Source: Bugula neritina | Taxonomy: Eukaryota > Bryozoa > Gymnolaemata > Cheilostomatida > Bugulidae | Assembly: GCA_964035545.1 (NCBI GenBank) | Contig: OZ037767.1 | Coordinates: 15,193,998 to 15,253,997, forward strand | Length of the DNA stretch: 60,000 bases | Reading direction: 5' to 3' | In this document: piece by piece, positions 1 through 12,848 of the stretch | Layout: each line of letters starts with the position of its first letter | Position numbering within the stretch: the stretch's first letter is position 1 | Made by a program: the position numbers and the translations under genes | The notes under the pieces: model-generated | Database searches by the model: none | What the model was told of the DNA's origin: nothing | The model's input: the letters and a program-made list of their open reading frames with translations, nothing else

Positions 1-310
1 TGTTAATAATGCAATTTAGCAGCCTACAAGTAGTTATTAGCCTTAAGCAGCTGCCAAGCTAGCTTCTTGTTTTATAGCTAAGTATCAAAATGCCAATATT
101 AGTGGTGAGTTGGCAAAATTTTTCATTAACTTCCGTACCACCAGTTTATTCTTTTATTTATCTTTGCACAGCACAATTAAATATAAAAACATGTTTAAGT
201 AGCAATATTTTTCTTGGTAGTACTTTATTTGTTTTTCAATTTATAGACATACTGAAACTTACCAATATCTGTTATCTCGATATGAGGGGTCCATATAAAA
301 TGCTGACTCC
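1..310. repeat. Dispersed repeat, copy A (left-truncated by the window)
   Basis: This stretch aligns with 25848-26155 over about 300 bp with small indels and many substitutions. Shared landmarks are the run from 'gctgccaagctagcttcttg' onward, 'agtggtgagttggcaaa', 'aacttccgtaccaccagttt' and 'gacatactgaaactta'. Both copies have the same orientation. No coding potential is convincing. I read it as two old copies of one interspersed element or an old duplication; the family is not recognised. Confidence 0.75.
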
Positions 311-770
311 AGCTTAAATTGTGATTCACTGACATTTTGATATAATTTTAATGCAGAGAAGCTTCTATAAACTAAACTAATTATGCCCAACAGCTCTTGC
401 ATTTGTAATTAAGAAAGAGGTAAAATAAAATAACGGCAAAAATTGTTACTAAATTTTGATAAGCTCAAACTAACCCAAACACTACGCAACATAATGATCA
501 TAAGTTTGCCAAAGCCTGTATGTTTATTCAGAATCAAACGATTGGTACGATGGTGCTGAAAATATGCTAAAAGATTTGTAGCTAACATCATTGATACTAT
601 TAGTTTTGGCCTTAGACTTCAGCTTCTTCAAAGTTGAACTTAATTTATTTACGCTGCTTGTGATTGTATATCTTAACCAAATGTTTACTGTTTATACTAA
701 TACAGTTTAAATATTACCCAACTTTTATCTTTTGTTGTAGATCCCATAACATTTTTTAAGACCATGCACT
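311..770. other. AT-rich intergenic stretch without recognisable features
   Basis: No convincing exon, RNA or repeat structure is seen here. Short open frames are not supported by splice sites or any recognisable domain. Confidence 0.5.
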
Positions 771-1200
771 CAAAGGTGCTGAATAGGAGCACAAAAAAGA
801 ATTTGACCGCTACAAAACTTTGAATCATGCTGAGACCTTCAGCCTGCAAGCAGGCGCACTCACCACTGCATTACAAGCGTCACTGGGTGCTCTCGACACT
901 ACACCTCACCCACTTCTCAAGAACCCAGCTGCCCTTTTTTAGTACTTCTCCTTCAAGCTTCCCTGGCCACTCAACTCCTCTCGGAGTACTACCACACTTT
1001 ACCAACCGATGGAATTAGTTATAAAACTTCCCCCTCCCCTCTCCTGTACTGGAGTTACTATCACGGACCTGGACTTGCGCACAGGTGTGCTAACCATTAC
1101 ACACCACAACTGCTTAGTTATCACTACACTACAGAGCAAGAATGTAATGACACACACTATGGTCTTAGCAGAAAAGTTAACTGAATTTACAGTCGTAGAA
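770..1200 (+). other. Locally GC-richer segment with weak coding character, unassigned
   Basis: Base composition is clearly richer in C and G than on either side. One plus-strand frame is open over roughly 950-1180 and includes a Tyr/His/Cys-containing stretch (YYHGPGLAHRCANHY). This faintly recalls the Cys/His region at the end of some retrotransposon Gag proteins. No other Gag, protease or polymerase motif accompanies it. Treat it as a possible old retroelement scrap or chance; I do not assign it. Confidence 0.2.
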
Positions 1201-1419
1201 AAATTCTGCAAATGTTTATTTTCGTTTTTTTTTTTCTTATTTCAATCTTTAGAAGTTATTTGTTGTTGCATTTCTTATATTCAACTATTATATACAATAA
1301 AATCCACAATACTAGACTCTCATACTGGTTAGAAGATATGACAAGTTAGTTCAGAGTGATCAGTAATAATTTTTGCAGAAGCTTATTTCCAACGAAAATT
1401 AGAGCAGCATGGAACATTT

Positions 1420-1692
1420 ATAAGTTCAGCTTTGAATATAACTTAGTTCAGCATTGAGCATATCTAAGATCATCATTGAACAGAAAAAAGATTATCATTA
1501 AACATATATAATATCACTATTGAGCATAAATAAGATCACCATTGAATATATATAAGCTCACCATTGAACATATATGATATCACTATTAAACATATATAAT
1601 ATCACTATTGAGCATAAAGAAGATCACTATTGAAAATATGTAAGCTCACCATTGAACATATATAAGATCACCATTGAACATAATTTGGCTCA
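1420..1692. repeat. 22-bp minisatellite
   Basis: About a dozen imperfect tandem units of the form 'catatataagatcaccattg' plus 'aa' follow one another. Variants such as 'gagcataaataagatcacc' and 'aacatatataatatcactatt' are mixed in. Units differ by a few substitutions each, so the array is not freshly amplified. Confidence 0.85.
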
Positions 1693-1899
1693 TTGTGATA
1701 AATACAAAGAATCAACTTCACAACTCTTTATATCAACATTGATCTAACATACTATTCACTGTGAACAGTACCTGACACTAATTTCTATTCACTGCTGGTC
1801 AATTTAGGGATCCAAAAAACGAGAGGTTTTAGTTGTCAGCTTATGTTCACTCTAACACTAATATTTCTCTCTGTGTATATTGTAAATTTATAAGGCTTG

Positions 1900-4800
1900 C
1901 ATTAGGAATAACGCAGCTAAAACATCATTTTCCTTAAAGTCTTAAAAATATATAAGTATAACATAATACACTATGCCAATAAACTTATTAAAGTACCAAG
2001 CAAGCTTAGCTAGTTTAAGAAAAATTACACTAGGTAAATTCCCATTATTTATAGAATGCTTGCTGATATTAGCTTTTGATGTAATTAAAGTAAATTATTA
2101 TTTATCTTTCTAGCTAAGGATTTCTTGCCGTAAGTTTTGCTTTTATGCATGGAGAAATGTCGTAACAAACGAGTTAAATTTTTATAGCACATAAAAATGT
2201 AATCTATAAGTCGAAGATATTTAAACTTAGCCATTAACTCATTTTAATTAGCAATGTAGCCTAAATCTAATACAATACAAAATATATACCAGTATATATA
2301 ATATATTTTTACCATGCTGTTAATTACAGTATTTGTAAAACAAATTTTATGCTCATTAATTAAATGCAACAAATATTTATAAAATACTAATAATGTTGAA
2401 TAAATAAATTCAATAATTCCTTTTCTATTTAAATGGCTGCATAATTTCTTGCAAGGTTGTATAAAGGAGTTGTGGCCCACAACTTATTATGTGTTCAATT
2501 GCCACATATGTCTTAGGAAGAAGAAAACTCCCCAAAAATTCTTGGTTTGAAAATTCTAGTATAATTAAAATCACTTAATATATGTCTTTGAAATGCATTT
2601 TGCCACTCTGCAAAGTTGCAGGAACAAATATTGCATGAAGTAATAAATGATTTATGAAGTAATTAACAAACCAATGTAAAAACTGTTGTTGTATATAGAA
2701 CACAACATATTGATTTTCTTCAATTTCCACATCAAATCTATATAATATTCAATTATATCTAACCAATGCTAATAAACTAAACATGCATGCATACAAATAT
2801 TTGCATCATATGCAAGTAATATTAGCTAATTAGCAACTATAGCATTTTTTTCATTATCTTTATTGCTTGCATATGTCTAAGTATTATTAAAATAAGGTTT
2901 TTATTTGCAACTTTGCACCACAAATTACATTAAATCTAAAAACTTGAGTTGTGACATGCATTAGGGCTACCTATACACAAATAGACCTTCATAAAACTCT
3001 CAATGATTTCATTCAACTCATGTATGCAAAAGTTTTGCATTAAAACAATTCTTCTAAATCACCCTAGAGCAGGAAATTATTACAAAAACAGCTTCTCATA
3101 TATAATCTTTCTCCAGAATAATTTTTTTTTCCTGTATTTAAACTAACTTAGCAAGTGAAGATTGTGATATCACTCAAGTAATCACATATATATTATTCAT
3201 AGCTGTAATACTTTAGCAATGAATAGATCATGTTTAATTTCCACTCTACCTAGCAGTTTTTCAGAATTATAGAGCTATGTATATCGTGAAATTGGAATAG
3301 CCTAATAGTTTTACATGTGTTTATAGCTAGACAAATTAACTTAAAAAGCTTACAATAATTAGATGATATTTGCATTCTTTTGAAGGTTATGGTGAAGCTA
3401 CTGCAAAACTGGCCATTAGTTTAGCATAATATGCAATGCCACGCAAAAGCATGCCAAACAAGCAATGTTTATTTACCTTACCAGTGCAATTTTATCACCT
3501 TAAACACAAAAGCAAGTATAAAATACACATCCATATTAGATTAACTGTCAAGTTAAAAAAAGACAACATATATTCATGAGCTGGTTCTGTTTGCACAAGT
3601 ACAATTTAGACCAGCTTATTATTTAGATTGCCACAAAAATATGACGTAAAATATGTCTTTAATCATTATTTTGATATTCACTGGTTGAAGATATTTTTTA
3701 TATCCTAATATGTAAATATTGTACATAAATCTTAAAAATTAACTAGGTGAATAAGGAAAACTGCTAATTTTATGAAACTGTTATGTTAATAAAGACAATG
3801 GCTATCAACAAATCCCACCAGACCGCAAACTAATTGTAAATACTAAAGCAATTATATAGTGCTATGTGTTGATCTAGCCTAGTCAATACACCACAAATAT
3901 GTATTATGACATACCACATTTTAAGTACTGAGTTACCATTTATTCTAATGGGTATTTGTTTAAACTGTTATATACAGCTTTTTGCACTACCAATATACAA
4001 GCCAGTTGTTATTCTGTCACTTTTTATCTACATCTCTTTTTAATGCCAGTTACTTGTTAGCTTCAGTACAAACAGCTAAACATTCTACTCTACAGCCAAT
4101 CTTACTGTTAACTCTTGTTTAACAATATTACAAGAATCTAAAAATTTGAGTGTGTTTTAAGTATAATATTCTATCATTATAACTTTTAAATGAAACAATA
4201 ATATGATAAATGCATTATAACTTTCTGAAAAGTTTTTTTGCAAAGTATATGTTTTTGGAAAATAGTTTTACAACATTTGCTAGGAGCATTATATTTATTC
4301 CTATCTAAAATAATTTTGTTTGAACTGCTATGTTTGTAATCATGTAATCAGAAGTAAAGCATCAGTAAAATGAGTATAAGTAGAAGCTTGACAGCTACAT
4401 TAGGCATTGCTACATAGTACATAAATATATGGCCATATTAAATACTTAGCTGCATTCACAGATAAATGCATGGCTTGGAATTACAATACCATGAATACAT
4501 TATTTATTTAGCTGGGTAACTATACAATTATGCCAAAGTGAAAAGCTTTTGGTTATTAATGCCTGAAATGTCTAACAATCTACTTGGGAGACCACCTTGT
4601 TGTTACAGAGTGAATGAGTTATTTGTTTGGCATTTGGATGATGGCACAAAGAAAGGCTATTTGGTTTGTTACTTGAGACTAGTAGCAAACTGCTACAGTC
4701 ATAGCATCTTAGAAGATTTTGCATCACTTGCTAGAATTGTACATTATTTTAATGTAGCTATTGAAATTAATATCGCACTGAAAACACAGTATTGCAAAAT

Positions 4801-6290
4801 CTTAAGCTGTACATAATTATATTATGCATCAAAAAGTACTTCTGCTATTCGACTATCCCAGGTTTATTTTAAACTAGCACTGCCAAAGTGCCTTGACTCT
4901 ATTACAGTGTTTACTGGCTAATTTTGTTCTTCTCAATAGTGAAATAGATCTATTGCAAGAAATTAATGACTAGATATAACAATAATGATTTTTAGGCAAG
5001 ACTTTCGCATCTATATTGCTCATCTGCTAGCTTGAAATACCCCTCTCCTTGGACTAATCTCAGGCTTTTCATTGTTGTTTAAACAGTTTTTAAACTCCTA
5101 TTTCAATAAATCATTACCAACACTGCCTGCATGTATTAATATTCATTAGTGCCATCAATGCACTGTGGAGACAGCACCTGATGTTCTGTATATTACATTA
5201 TAGTACAGAGATACTAAATCCAAAACATCTAAAATAATTGATGATTCTACCAGATTTTTAGCACACCTATAATATGTATTCCTGTAGTAAATATTAATAA
5301 GATGTTTTAACTGATAATTTTTATGCCATTATAATAGTTTGATACTATAACTACAACTTGAAACTCCTTAACCAGCACATTGGTTAGTAATATTGCTTCT
5401 TGATACTTAATTGCTGGTTCACAAACTATCAATAATAGGGATGCATATCAAAACTTGACTGCATTCATAATATGATTTTAATGCTAGGTAATGACTAAGC
5501 ATGTCTGGTTGATATGAGGTGACTATTTTGTACACTGTTTAACAACATCAGCTTTTTGGGTTTATTTAAAGCATCTGCAAATCTGTATTATACATAATTA
5601 CTGTTAGGGCCAATTAATTAAATTGTTAACCCTGAAATGCTTTTTACACTGTAATACTAAGTAGTAAAAGACATGTATATATATATAAACTGATTGTAAT
5701 TTATACATAACATTGTACATTTAAAAAAAATCACAAAATACATAATTTATTAGCTAAATTTCAAGGCATTTTGTAGGTAGTGGGTTAATGTCAATAAAGT
5801 AGAATCCGGGAAGTTGAGTAGCTTTATTCAAGAGGAAGGCTCTCCAACAGTTCTACCAAAGCCTAAATAACATGTATAAAATAAAGGTTATATGCCCAAT
5901 TTTTTTTCCAAAACAGCCTGCAACTGTTTTGCTATTGCATATGCCCTATGCCATTCATCAAGTGGAACAATTTTAACCAGGATATCTAGAAAAGTTGACA
6001 CAAGGGCTTTATAAACTATGTAACAGTAAAACTGTGAGTAGTAATTAATTGACACTAATGAATAATGCTTTAGGTGCTGGCAACAACCATAAAAGAAAAG
6101 TTATATAACAAACAAATAGAAAAAGCACTAAACAAATCAACAGCATTATATACAATTGGGGCACATACATGAAAACAGCAGCTAGTGTCATTTTCTTAAG
6201 ACAGCACTATTTTAGGTGTAAATTTAAGAAGTATTAGAAAATGCAGAAATTTACTGCAATTGGTTCATTTTATTTAAGTTAGTACATACT
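1900..6290. other. Long AT-rich gene-poor stretch
   Basis: No exon with convincing splice sites or domain content is seen on either strand. An open frame of 92 codons at 4538-4816 (+) contains a Cys- and Tyr-containing stretch (LLGRPPCCYRVNELFVWHL), but I recognise no family and find no flanking exon. The rest is ordinary AT-rich intergenic or intronic DNA. Confidence 0.5.
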
Positions 6291-6297
6291 GAAGATC

Positions 6298-6600
6298 TCA
6301 AGTTTTTGCTAATGAACATGAGTTTTGGCCCGAAACTAAAAAAATATCAATAAATACACCTAGATAATCAAGGCTCTTTTTAAATTTCTTTGATTTCCTA
6401 TGCTTTTTTCTAATTACAGCAACTTCTGACTGGGGATCGCCACGGTTAGTTTGTAACAGTAGGCAATCCAAATGAAATGAATAAATAGGAAAAAACATGA
6501 GAAATCATGCAAAATTAAGAAGAACCTTGATTATTTAGGTGTATTTCTTGATGTCTCACTAATTTTAAGCAAAAAGCATTGTTCATTAGCAGCTAAATTG
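6298..6600. repeat. Diverged inverted repeat (~80-bp arms, ~130-bp spacer)
   Basis: The reverse complement of about 6298-6390 aligns with about 6515-6590. The best-matching core is 'cttgattat(c/t)taggtgtattt'. Read outward, both arms give a similar short peptide, (S/N)LDYLGVF followed by a hydrophobic stretch and CSLA. The arms may therefore derive from one coding sequence, or the match may be coincidental. No terminal repeats or target duplication were recognised. Confidence 0.55.
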
Positions 6601-8690
6601 TAAAAATGGCTAAAAACTGCAGATTTCCAGTGTGTACTAAATTAAATAAAAGGACTCAATCACCTTTGCAACATAATTCAATAATTGCATGGTCAAGCAG
6701 AATAAACTACAATTAACAGCAACAACAGTGTAATAGTTGCGTAGAAAAGTTGTACAGCAAAAAACTAAAAGAATGCAAAATCTATAAATGTGTGCTACCA
6801 AGTAAATGCTGAACAGACATCATGAAATAGTGTACGAAATACAAACTATTAAACTTACCTGTTGATCTAATGCAGCCAAAACCTTAAGCTTAGAGTAGTG
6901 GAATGGTGCTGTTCGATGTTGATATGCTACAAATAGCTAAGATGACTCAAATTCTTGCCTTTAGGAGTAAGAGGCCTCAGCTCAGTTTCAACAAAACTTC
7001 CAATAATCTCAACGGATGCGCTCAATTAGGAGCCACAACAAAGCACACCCATGTCATTTTAGTAAACTCTAAAAAATGAACGGAAATAAAACTGTTAGAG
7101 AGTAAACAGAGAAACATATAGTGATGGGGGAAAAACCTGTCAGCAAAGGTTATATACACTCATAGTCATAACACGAAGAAAAAGATAATGAATAACAAGC
7201 TATTCAAGATGACACAAGAAACCAAACAAATTTCTTTGACTAAAAAATATAATTAAATACTATATTACTTGGCAAAAAATATTCGTTTTGAACAACATAT
7301 TATTGGGAAGAATTGCCAGTGTCTTAAATTTTGAGATTAAAGTTTCTGCCTTATAGCGGAAATAGAGAGGCAATCAATAGTGTACAAAACATGTTTTCAG
7401 TCATTGGCTGTTGACTAAATTGACAAAGGTAAAGAAAGCTTCCATATCATTATTTATTTTGTTCTCAAGTGTGTGGTTACAGTTTCATGAGTCAGAAATA
7501 TAATTATTTGAGATATGAAATCAAATGTAGTCAAAAGAGTGTCATACAATTTAAAATGTAGTAATAGAGCTTTGACAATAATTTCTTCTGCTAAGTAAAA
7601 CAGGTACCATTATGTGCTACTTATCTTTTAGAGATGAACATCAAGGATGTTGAAAACAAAATAGTTGTAAATTACAGCAAATACCTTTCTACTTACCTAA
7701 CCAGAGAAAATAAGTTTTCAACCTTGCATGCACTCAGCTGGTTTTCAATGTTTGGATCAGTGACATCTTTATAACTGATAGCAGCATTATGTGATAGCTT
7801 TAGGAATTGTTACCTTAAATCTAAATTATATAGAACAAGAAGTGCAAAAATATGGCATTAGTACTCATTGCACAATACACACTTGCTAGGGTAGCTAATC
7901 TAGCATCACATTAATTTAAGAAAGACAAAATTTTATTACTGTTCACAAACGATGAATATTAAAATTTGAATAATTAGACAAATTAACAATGATATTGATG
8001 TTAGTTCAAACATTACTAATGGTAAACACCAAAATACTAATAGGAATAGTCATGTTAACATCAATTAGAAAAGTAAAGATAATTTGAAAATGAGACAGTT
8101 TATAGGTCTAACTCTTGTAGTTGACAAGCAATTACAGGGCAGTCATATTGATGTAGGCTACCCTCAAAATGTAGCACTTTAAAAATATTAAAAAGACAGC
8201 ACATATAAGAACATAATCTTAAAAATAGGCATATGTGACACCTATATTTTGATTAACAAAGAAATCTTCTTTACTTTATTAATCTAGCTCATATAATGGT
8301 ATTCTGTCTTAGTATGTTATTTTAATACTTGAAATCTAATCAGCTACAGAAAAGTACTTCAATTCAAAGGCCTTCATAATTATTCTTTAGTTTGCTATTT
8401 AAATAGACAGTAAGGTTGATGAATAAAATAAAAGTTAGTAAAGTAAAAACTAAATAAATTGAGAATAATATCTCCACTCTAAGGTTATAATCCTTATAAA
8501 TTAACATTTTAATACTCCTGTTATCCTTAGGTATAGTTGTTAGCAATTTAACTATGAGCTCGAAGCCAAATGTCAGTATCAGCATCCCATTACATTGACT
8601 AAGACTGACTTTATAACCCTCAAGCTGTGGCACTCAATTTCTATAAGTAGTAACTAATAACAAATATAAAATTATTTATTTGCTACTGAT
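6600..8690. other. AT-rich gene-poor stretch
   Basis: No recognisable gene is present. A minus-strand open frame of 89 codons (8364-8633) is hydrophobic and AT-driven, with no family resemblance I can support. Confidence 0.45.
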
Positions 8691-8708
8691 AGTGATAATA
8701 ATAATAAT
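8691..8708. repeat. TAA microsatellite at the 5' flank of the retrotransposon
   Basis: A short (TAA/AAT)n run, 'gataataataataatt', lies about 100 bp upstream of the first recognisable coding sequence of the non-LTR element. The 3' end of the element also runs into (AAT)n. Insertion into TAA repeats is known for Dong-type (R4 clade) elements, so this may be the target. A tail-derived microsatellite is the alternative. Confidence 0.5.
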
Positions 8709-10259
8709 TAAAATTAATAATATGATCCATTAAAATAGAACTAATAAAGCCAACGACGTTAATGGTATGTCTAACTAAACATGGCATGTCTCGTCTGGCA
8801 GTGGGTATGTGGAGGGCCAGGTAACCTACGGCCGTCAACCCGTTACTGGCACAACTAGAAGAAGATACTCAAGAGAAGACAACAAAGTTGTCATGGAATG
8901 CTGCTTCAAAAGTACACCCAAATTGAGAGGTTATAGAAAAACAATGTATGAGCTCTGTAGACCGGGATTAAAGAATTATTTAAAAAGAATGTGCAAACGC
9001 TGGAAAAAAGAGGAGAGTTTAACATCAGCGAATAGAGACTAGCGGATTAAGCAAGAACTATGAAGAAACACAAGCATTTTATGGAAGAAGAACTCCATAA
9101 GATTGAAGAAGGAACCTTGCAAGAACTAGGCACATCAATTGGTGAAGAAGATAATGAAGAGATAAATTTGCAAATAGAGGATGTTATAGTACAACATGAG
9201 ATAGCATATAAATCAGCCATGAGAACTTTAAGAGTACCTAGTTCAGAGTAACAAACTATCTAATGATCGACCAACACTAAGAGCCCTTAGGCACATTGAG
9301 AGGGTCAAATTACTACAGGCAGTAAAACAGATTATTGATGTGCTAAACTGTGTTGAGATTATTAATACCATTGAGCTTAATAACACCCTTATGGCTTGTG
9401 CGAAAAATAGTAACAGAACAAGTGTGTAACAAAAAGGAAAAAGAAAAACTGACAATGTACAAGTATGGAAAATACGACTGCAGAAGAAATAAAAAAAAAT
9501 TAGATCAGACTTAAGTAAAATAGCAGAGTGAAAAAGTAGAGCTTACAATGATTCATTGAGAAGAATGGTTGAAGAAAAATATAGGATAAAGAACAAAGAG
9601 TGTGGTGTAGTGATTGAAAAACTGAAGCAAAACCTGAGAGCTGTAAGCCAGAAGATAAACAGATATACAGAATGAGTTGATCAATATAATCAGAACACAA
9701 TGTTTACAATGATAAGCGCTTTTATCAAGAATTACGAGGAAATGAATGTACATCTAAAGAGGCACCTGACAAGGAAATCAAAAGCATTCTGATAAAATAT
9801 ATGAGGTCATCCAACTAAAAATAATACCAATGCAGAATGACTAAATAAAGTTAGCAACAAATTGGAGCATATGTAAAGACAAGGAAATTAGATCTTAGAA
9901 ACGATGCAAACAACTGGAATAGCAATTAATGTCATAAGGTTGATAAGAAAAAGCATGAAACCTGGAAAACACAACTGAAATACCTGGAAGAAAAGATAGG
10001 AGAAATAAAGATCAAACTAAGAATTTTCCAAGGAGACTCTTTATCTCTATCCCTTTTCTCCAACTACCGATTCGCATGACAGAAGCGGCTCCATGATGCA
10101 AATTTCGACGAGACAGAAAACAAACCATCTCCTATATGTGGATGACCTGAAGGTAAATAGGAAATCAAAGTCAGAACTGGAAGCTTTGGTAAACACTGCC
10201 GGGATCTTCACAAGGAATATAGAAATGAAATTTGGATTAAAAAATGTGCCACACTGGTT

Positions 10260-10526
10260 ATGAGAAAGGGAAAGAAAATCAAGGACACAGGAATCAGTTT
10301 GCCTGATGAACAGCTAATCAAAGATCTGGGTGAGAAGCCGTATAAATATCTAGGAGTTCTTGAGATTGATAGAATACAAATATATGAAATGAAAAATAAG
10401 ATCAAGGAGTACTACAAACAAATAAGAAAAGTTCTGGATTCAAAACTGAATGGTGAGAACACAATCAAAGCAATAAACACATGGGCAGTAACAGCAGTGC
10501 ATTACACAGCTAGAATACTTGACTGA
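10260..10526 (+). pseudogene. Reverse transcriptase thumb/connection fragment of the non-LTR element
   Basis: This is the longest uninterrupted piece of the element (88 codons). It starts after a frameshift downstream of YVDD and contains KYLGVLE, KVLDSKLNGEN and INTWAV. That series is characteristic, from my knowledge of these proteins, of the region after the RT palm in invertebrate RLE-type retrotransposons. A stop (TGA at 10524-10526) ends it, and homologous sequence continues beyond in other frames. It is a decayed remnant, not an independent gene. Confidence 0.75.
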
Positions 10527-10808
10527 ACTGTTTCATGAGCTAAAAAATATGGACTGAAAGACAAGGAAGCTAATGACAACAAACCGTGCACCCTATCCGA
10601 GAGCAGATGTAGGCAGGCTGTATTTTAGCAGAAGGGAAGGCGGTAGAAGAATGTTGTCAACTGAAAAATGCATAAAGATTGAAAACTGCAGCATGTCAGA
10701 CTACAGAAATATAACATAGACTGATAGAAACACCACACTGAATACCTTCCTAAAAGACAAAACGGCGGTAGAACTAAATAATGATAAAGTGATAGAAAGA
10801 ACTGATGA

Positions 10809-11345
10809 GTGTTAAGAAAAGCTTCACGTGGTCAATACATCAAAACGGTGGAAGACATGAAAGCATTTTCCTGGAACTGGTTGAAGTATGGTTGGCTGAA
10901 AAAGGAAACAGAAGGACTGCTGACAGCTGCGCAAGATCAACTATTCACTACTAGAAATTATAAAGTGGCTATGAGAGAACAGGGTAGCAAGAAGTGTGGA
11001 ATGTGTAACGCAAGAGACAAAACTTCGATGCACGTATTGAGTGAGTTTGAGAAGGTAGCAGAAGGAGAATATAAGAAAAAACACAACCTTTTGGCATTGA
11101 TAATTTCAATAGTAGTTGTGTGAACTTCGTGGGTTTCAGAAAAGTAAGAATTAGTACGGCCATCAAGCAGAATCAGTACTGAAAAATGATAATGTAAAAA
11201 CCTTGTAAGATTTTAACATACACACTGACGTAGTCATCAAAGTTAGGAGACCCGATATATTAGTAGTTGACAAGCATAATGCTGAAACAACGATAATTGA
11301 TATCACAGTCCCTGTTAACTACAGAGTAAAAGAAAAAAATTCGAA
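10809..11345 (+). pseudogene. C-terminal zinc knuckle and endonuclease fragment of the non-LTR element
   Basis: The first part (10809-11123) is open and ends in a Cys/His cluster (CGMCNARDKTSMHV) followed by EYKKKHN. In related elements this is the CCHC knuckle just before the endonuclease. The last position of the knuckle is Phe instead of Cys (SEFEK). After a frameshift, RRPDILVVDK and IIDITVPVNYRVKEK (11240-11340) give the PD...D...K-like catalytic layout of the restriction-like endonuclease. Several stops follow. Confidence 0.7.
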
Positions 11346-11624
11346 AAGTTAGGAAAATATCAGAATTTAGCACTAGAATAAACCCGCCTTTGGAAAACAT
11401 AAAAAAAGTCATCCCGTTGTAACTGGAGCCTTTGGAGCTTTATACAAGATTGTAGACTGGCTGACACTACTTGGAGTAGCTGAAAACAAATGCTCATTAA
11501 TTCAGCAGACACCCTTACTAGGATCAGGATAAGCTCACATCCTGAGGAAAGTTCTATCCATTTCAACCTAGTATAACTAGGCCAATGGTAAAAGTTTACA
11601 CCAGCTAAAAAACTACGGTCAATC

Positions 11625-11640
11625 AACAATAATAATAATA
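11625..11640 (+). repeat. (AAT)n tail of the non-LTR element
   Basis: The sequence 'caacaataataataatata' directly follows the short 3' untranslated region of the retrotransposon. Short simple-repeat tails of this kind are common at the 3' ends of RLE-type elements. Confidence 0.65.
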
Positions 11641-12694
11641 TACAACTATATTAGTGCAGTTGGTTCTATTATTAGATTAGCATATCGATTATGACTTTTC
11701 AATTGCCACCCTGATACTATGAGTAAAATGTACAAGCATACGTGAAAGTATAGATATGATCATAAGTATAAAAATAGGTATAAGTATAAATATAAATATA
11801 GGCACAAGTATAAAACGAATGATTATATTATTAATAATATTAGTCAGTGATACCTATAACCGTAATGGTTTTTAGACTTACAGTTATCATTAACATTAGC
11901 TGAGTAATATGATTAGTTAAAATAATGGTATTCATTAATATATCATAGTTATAAGTTATAACTCTAGTCTCTAAAGAGCAACAGCAAGTGTAATTGGGAT
12001 ATTCATATTAAATTTCATATTCACATAGTGCAATGTTTATGTTATGAACTAATTTATTCCTTCAACATTTAACTATAAATATGATTAACACTAACTTTGA
12101 CCAGCAGTATTACTAAAAGAAGCGTATTACACATATAAGATAATAAAATTCTAGTAGTGGGACTAATAGTATTACTAGGTCCGGTATTATTCTTGTTATC
12201 TTATTCATCATTCATGAGTTATCAAATTTAAAATTACTACTTATTAGCATCAGCATATAAAAAGTAAGATCATTAGGAATAATTATTATGAGGTATGATC
12301 TATGATTTGCATTATCCATATATAGTTTAATACCAATATGATATATTATTATTGCTGATAGTCTATGTTATAGTTAAATTTATACTTATCTTTACAGTTA
12401 CCTATAGTAGCACTTATTAGTTATTTGTGGTAGCCAAACTAATGTTTAATATTAATAAATTAAACTGAGTATCATAAAAGTGTTACTAAGAATTTTAATT
12501 ATAATCGTAATGGTGATCATATTACTTTATTATAATTATTATATTTTATCACTAATGCTAAACTGAGTTAATGTATATACTTTGAGTTTTACTATTACTC
12601 ATTATATTTACACTTATAGTAAAACTAAATATGTAAAAGTTATACTTATACTATTATTATTCGTATTTCATTAGACTTACATCTAAGATCGCAG

Positions 12695-12848
12695 TCCTAT
12701 TACTACTACCACTGATACTAGTACTACAACTAGTACTAGTACTACTACTACTACTACTAATAGTACTGTTACTACTACTACTACTAGTACTACTACTAGG
12801 TCTACTACTAGTACTACTACTAGGTCTACTACTGTACTAGTACAACTA
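12695..12848. repeat. (TAC/AGT)n trinucleotide array
   Basis: About 150 bp consist of 'tactactactac' runs interrupted by 'tagtac' and 'taggtc'. The mix gives many short palindromes of the 'actagt' and 'gtac' type. Confidence 0.9.

Larger units (their letters stand above)
8780..11640 (+). mobile_element. Degenerate non-LTR retrotransposon with restriction-like endonuclease (R2/R4-like)
   Basis: Pieces of one Pol-like protein follow in order on the plus strand, broken by many stops and frameshifts. An N-terminal basic segment (RRRYSREDNKVVMEC, near 8857) and a helical linker region (9060-9790) come first. The reverse transcriptase region follows, with FQGDSLS near 10030, the catalytic YVDD at 10135-10146 and a YKYLGVLE thumb/connection segment near 10340. 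Next come a CCHC-like knuckle (CGMC...H, near 10996; the last Cys is replaced) and a PD-(D/E)xK-type endonuclease segment (RRPDILVVDK...IIDITVP, 11240-11325). A C-terminal segment (QQTPLLGSG, near 11502) precedes a TAA/AAT-rich tail at 11625-11640. Between about 9800 and 10030 the fingers and most of the palm are missing, so an internal deletion is likely. The element is dead. Confidence 0.85.

Noticed and set aside
4538-4816. 92-codon plus-strand frame
   Set aside because: No recognisable domain, no supporting splice partner, and length is compatible with chance.
8364-8633. 89-codon hydrophobic minus-strand frame
   Set aside because: Hydrophobicity follows from AT-rich codons. No family resemblance or gene context.
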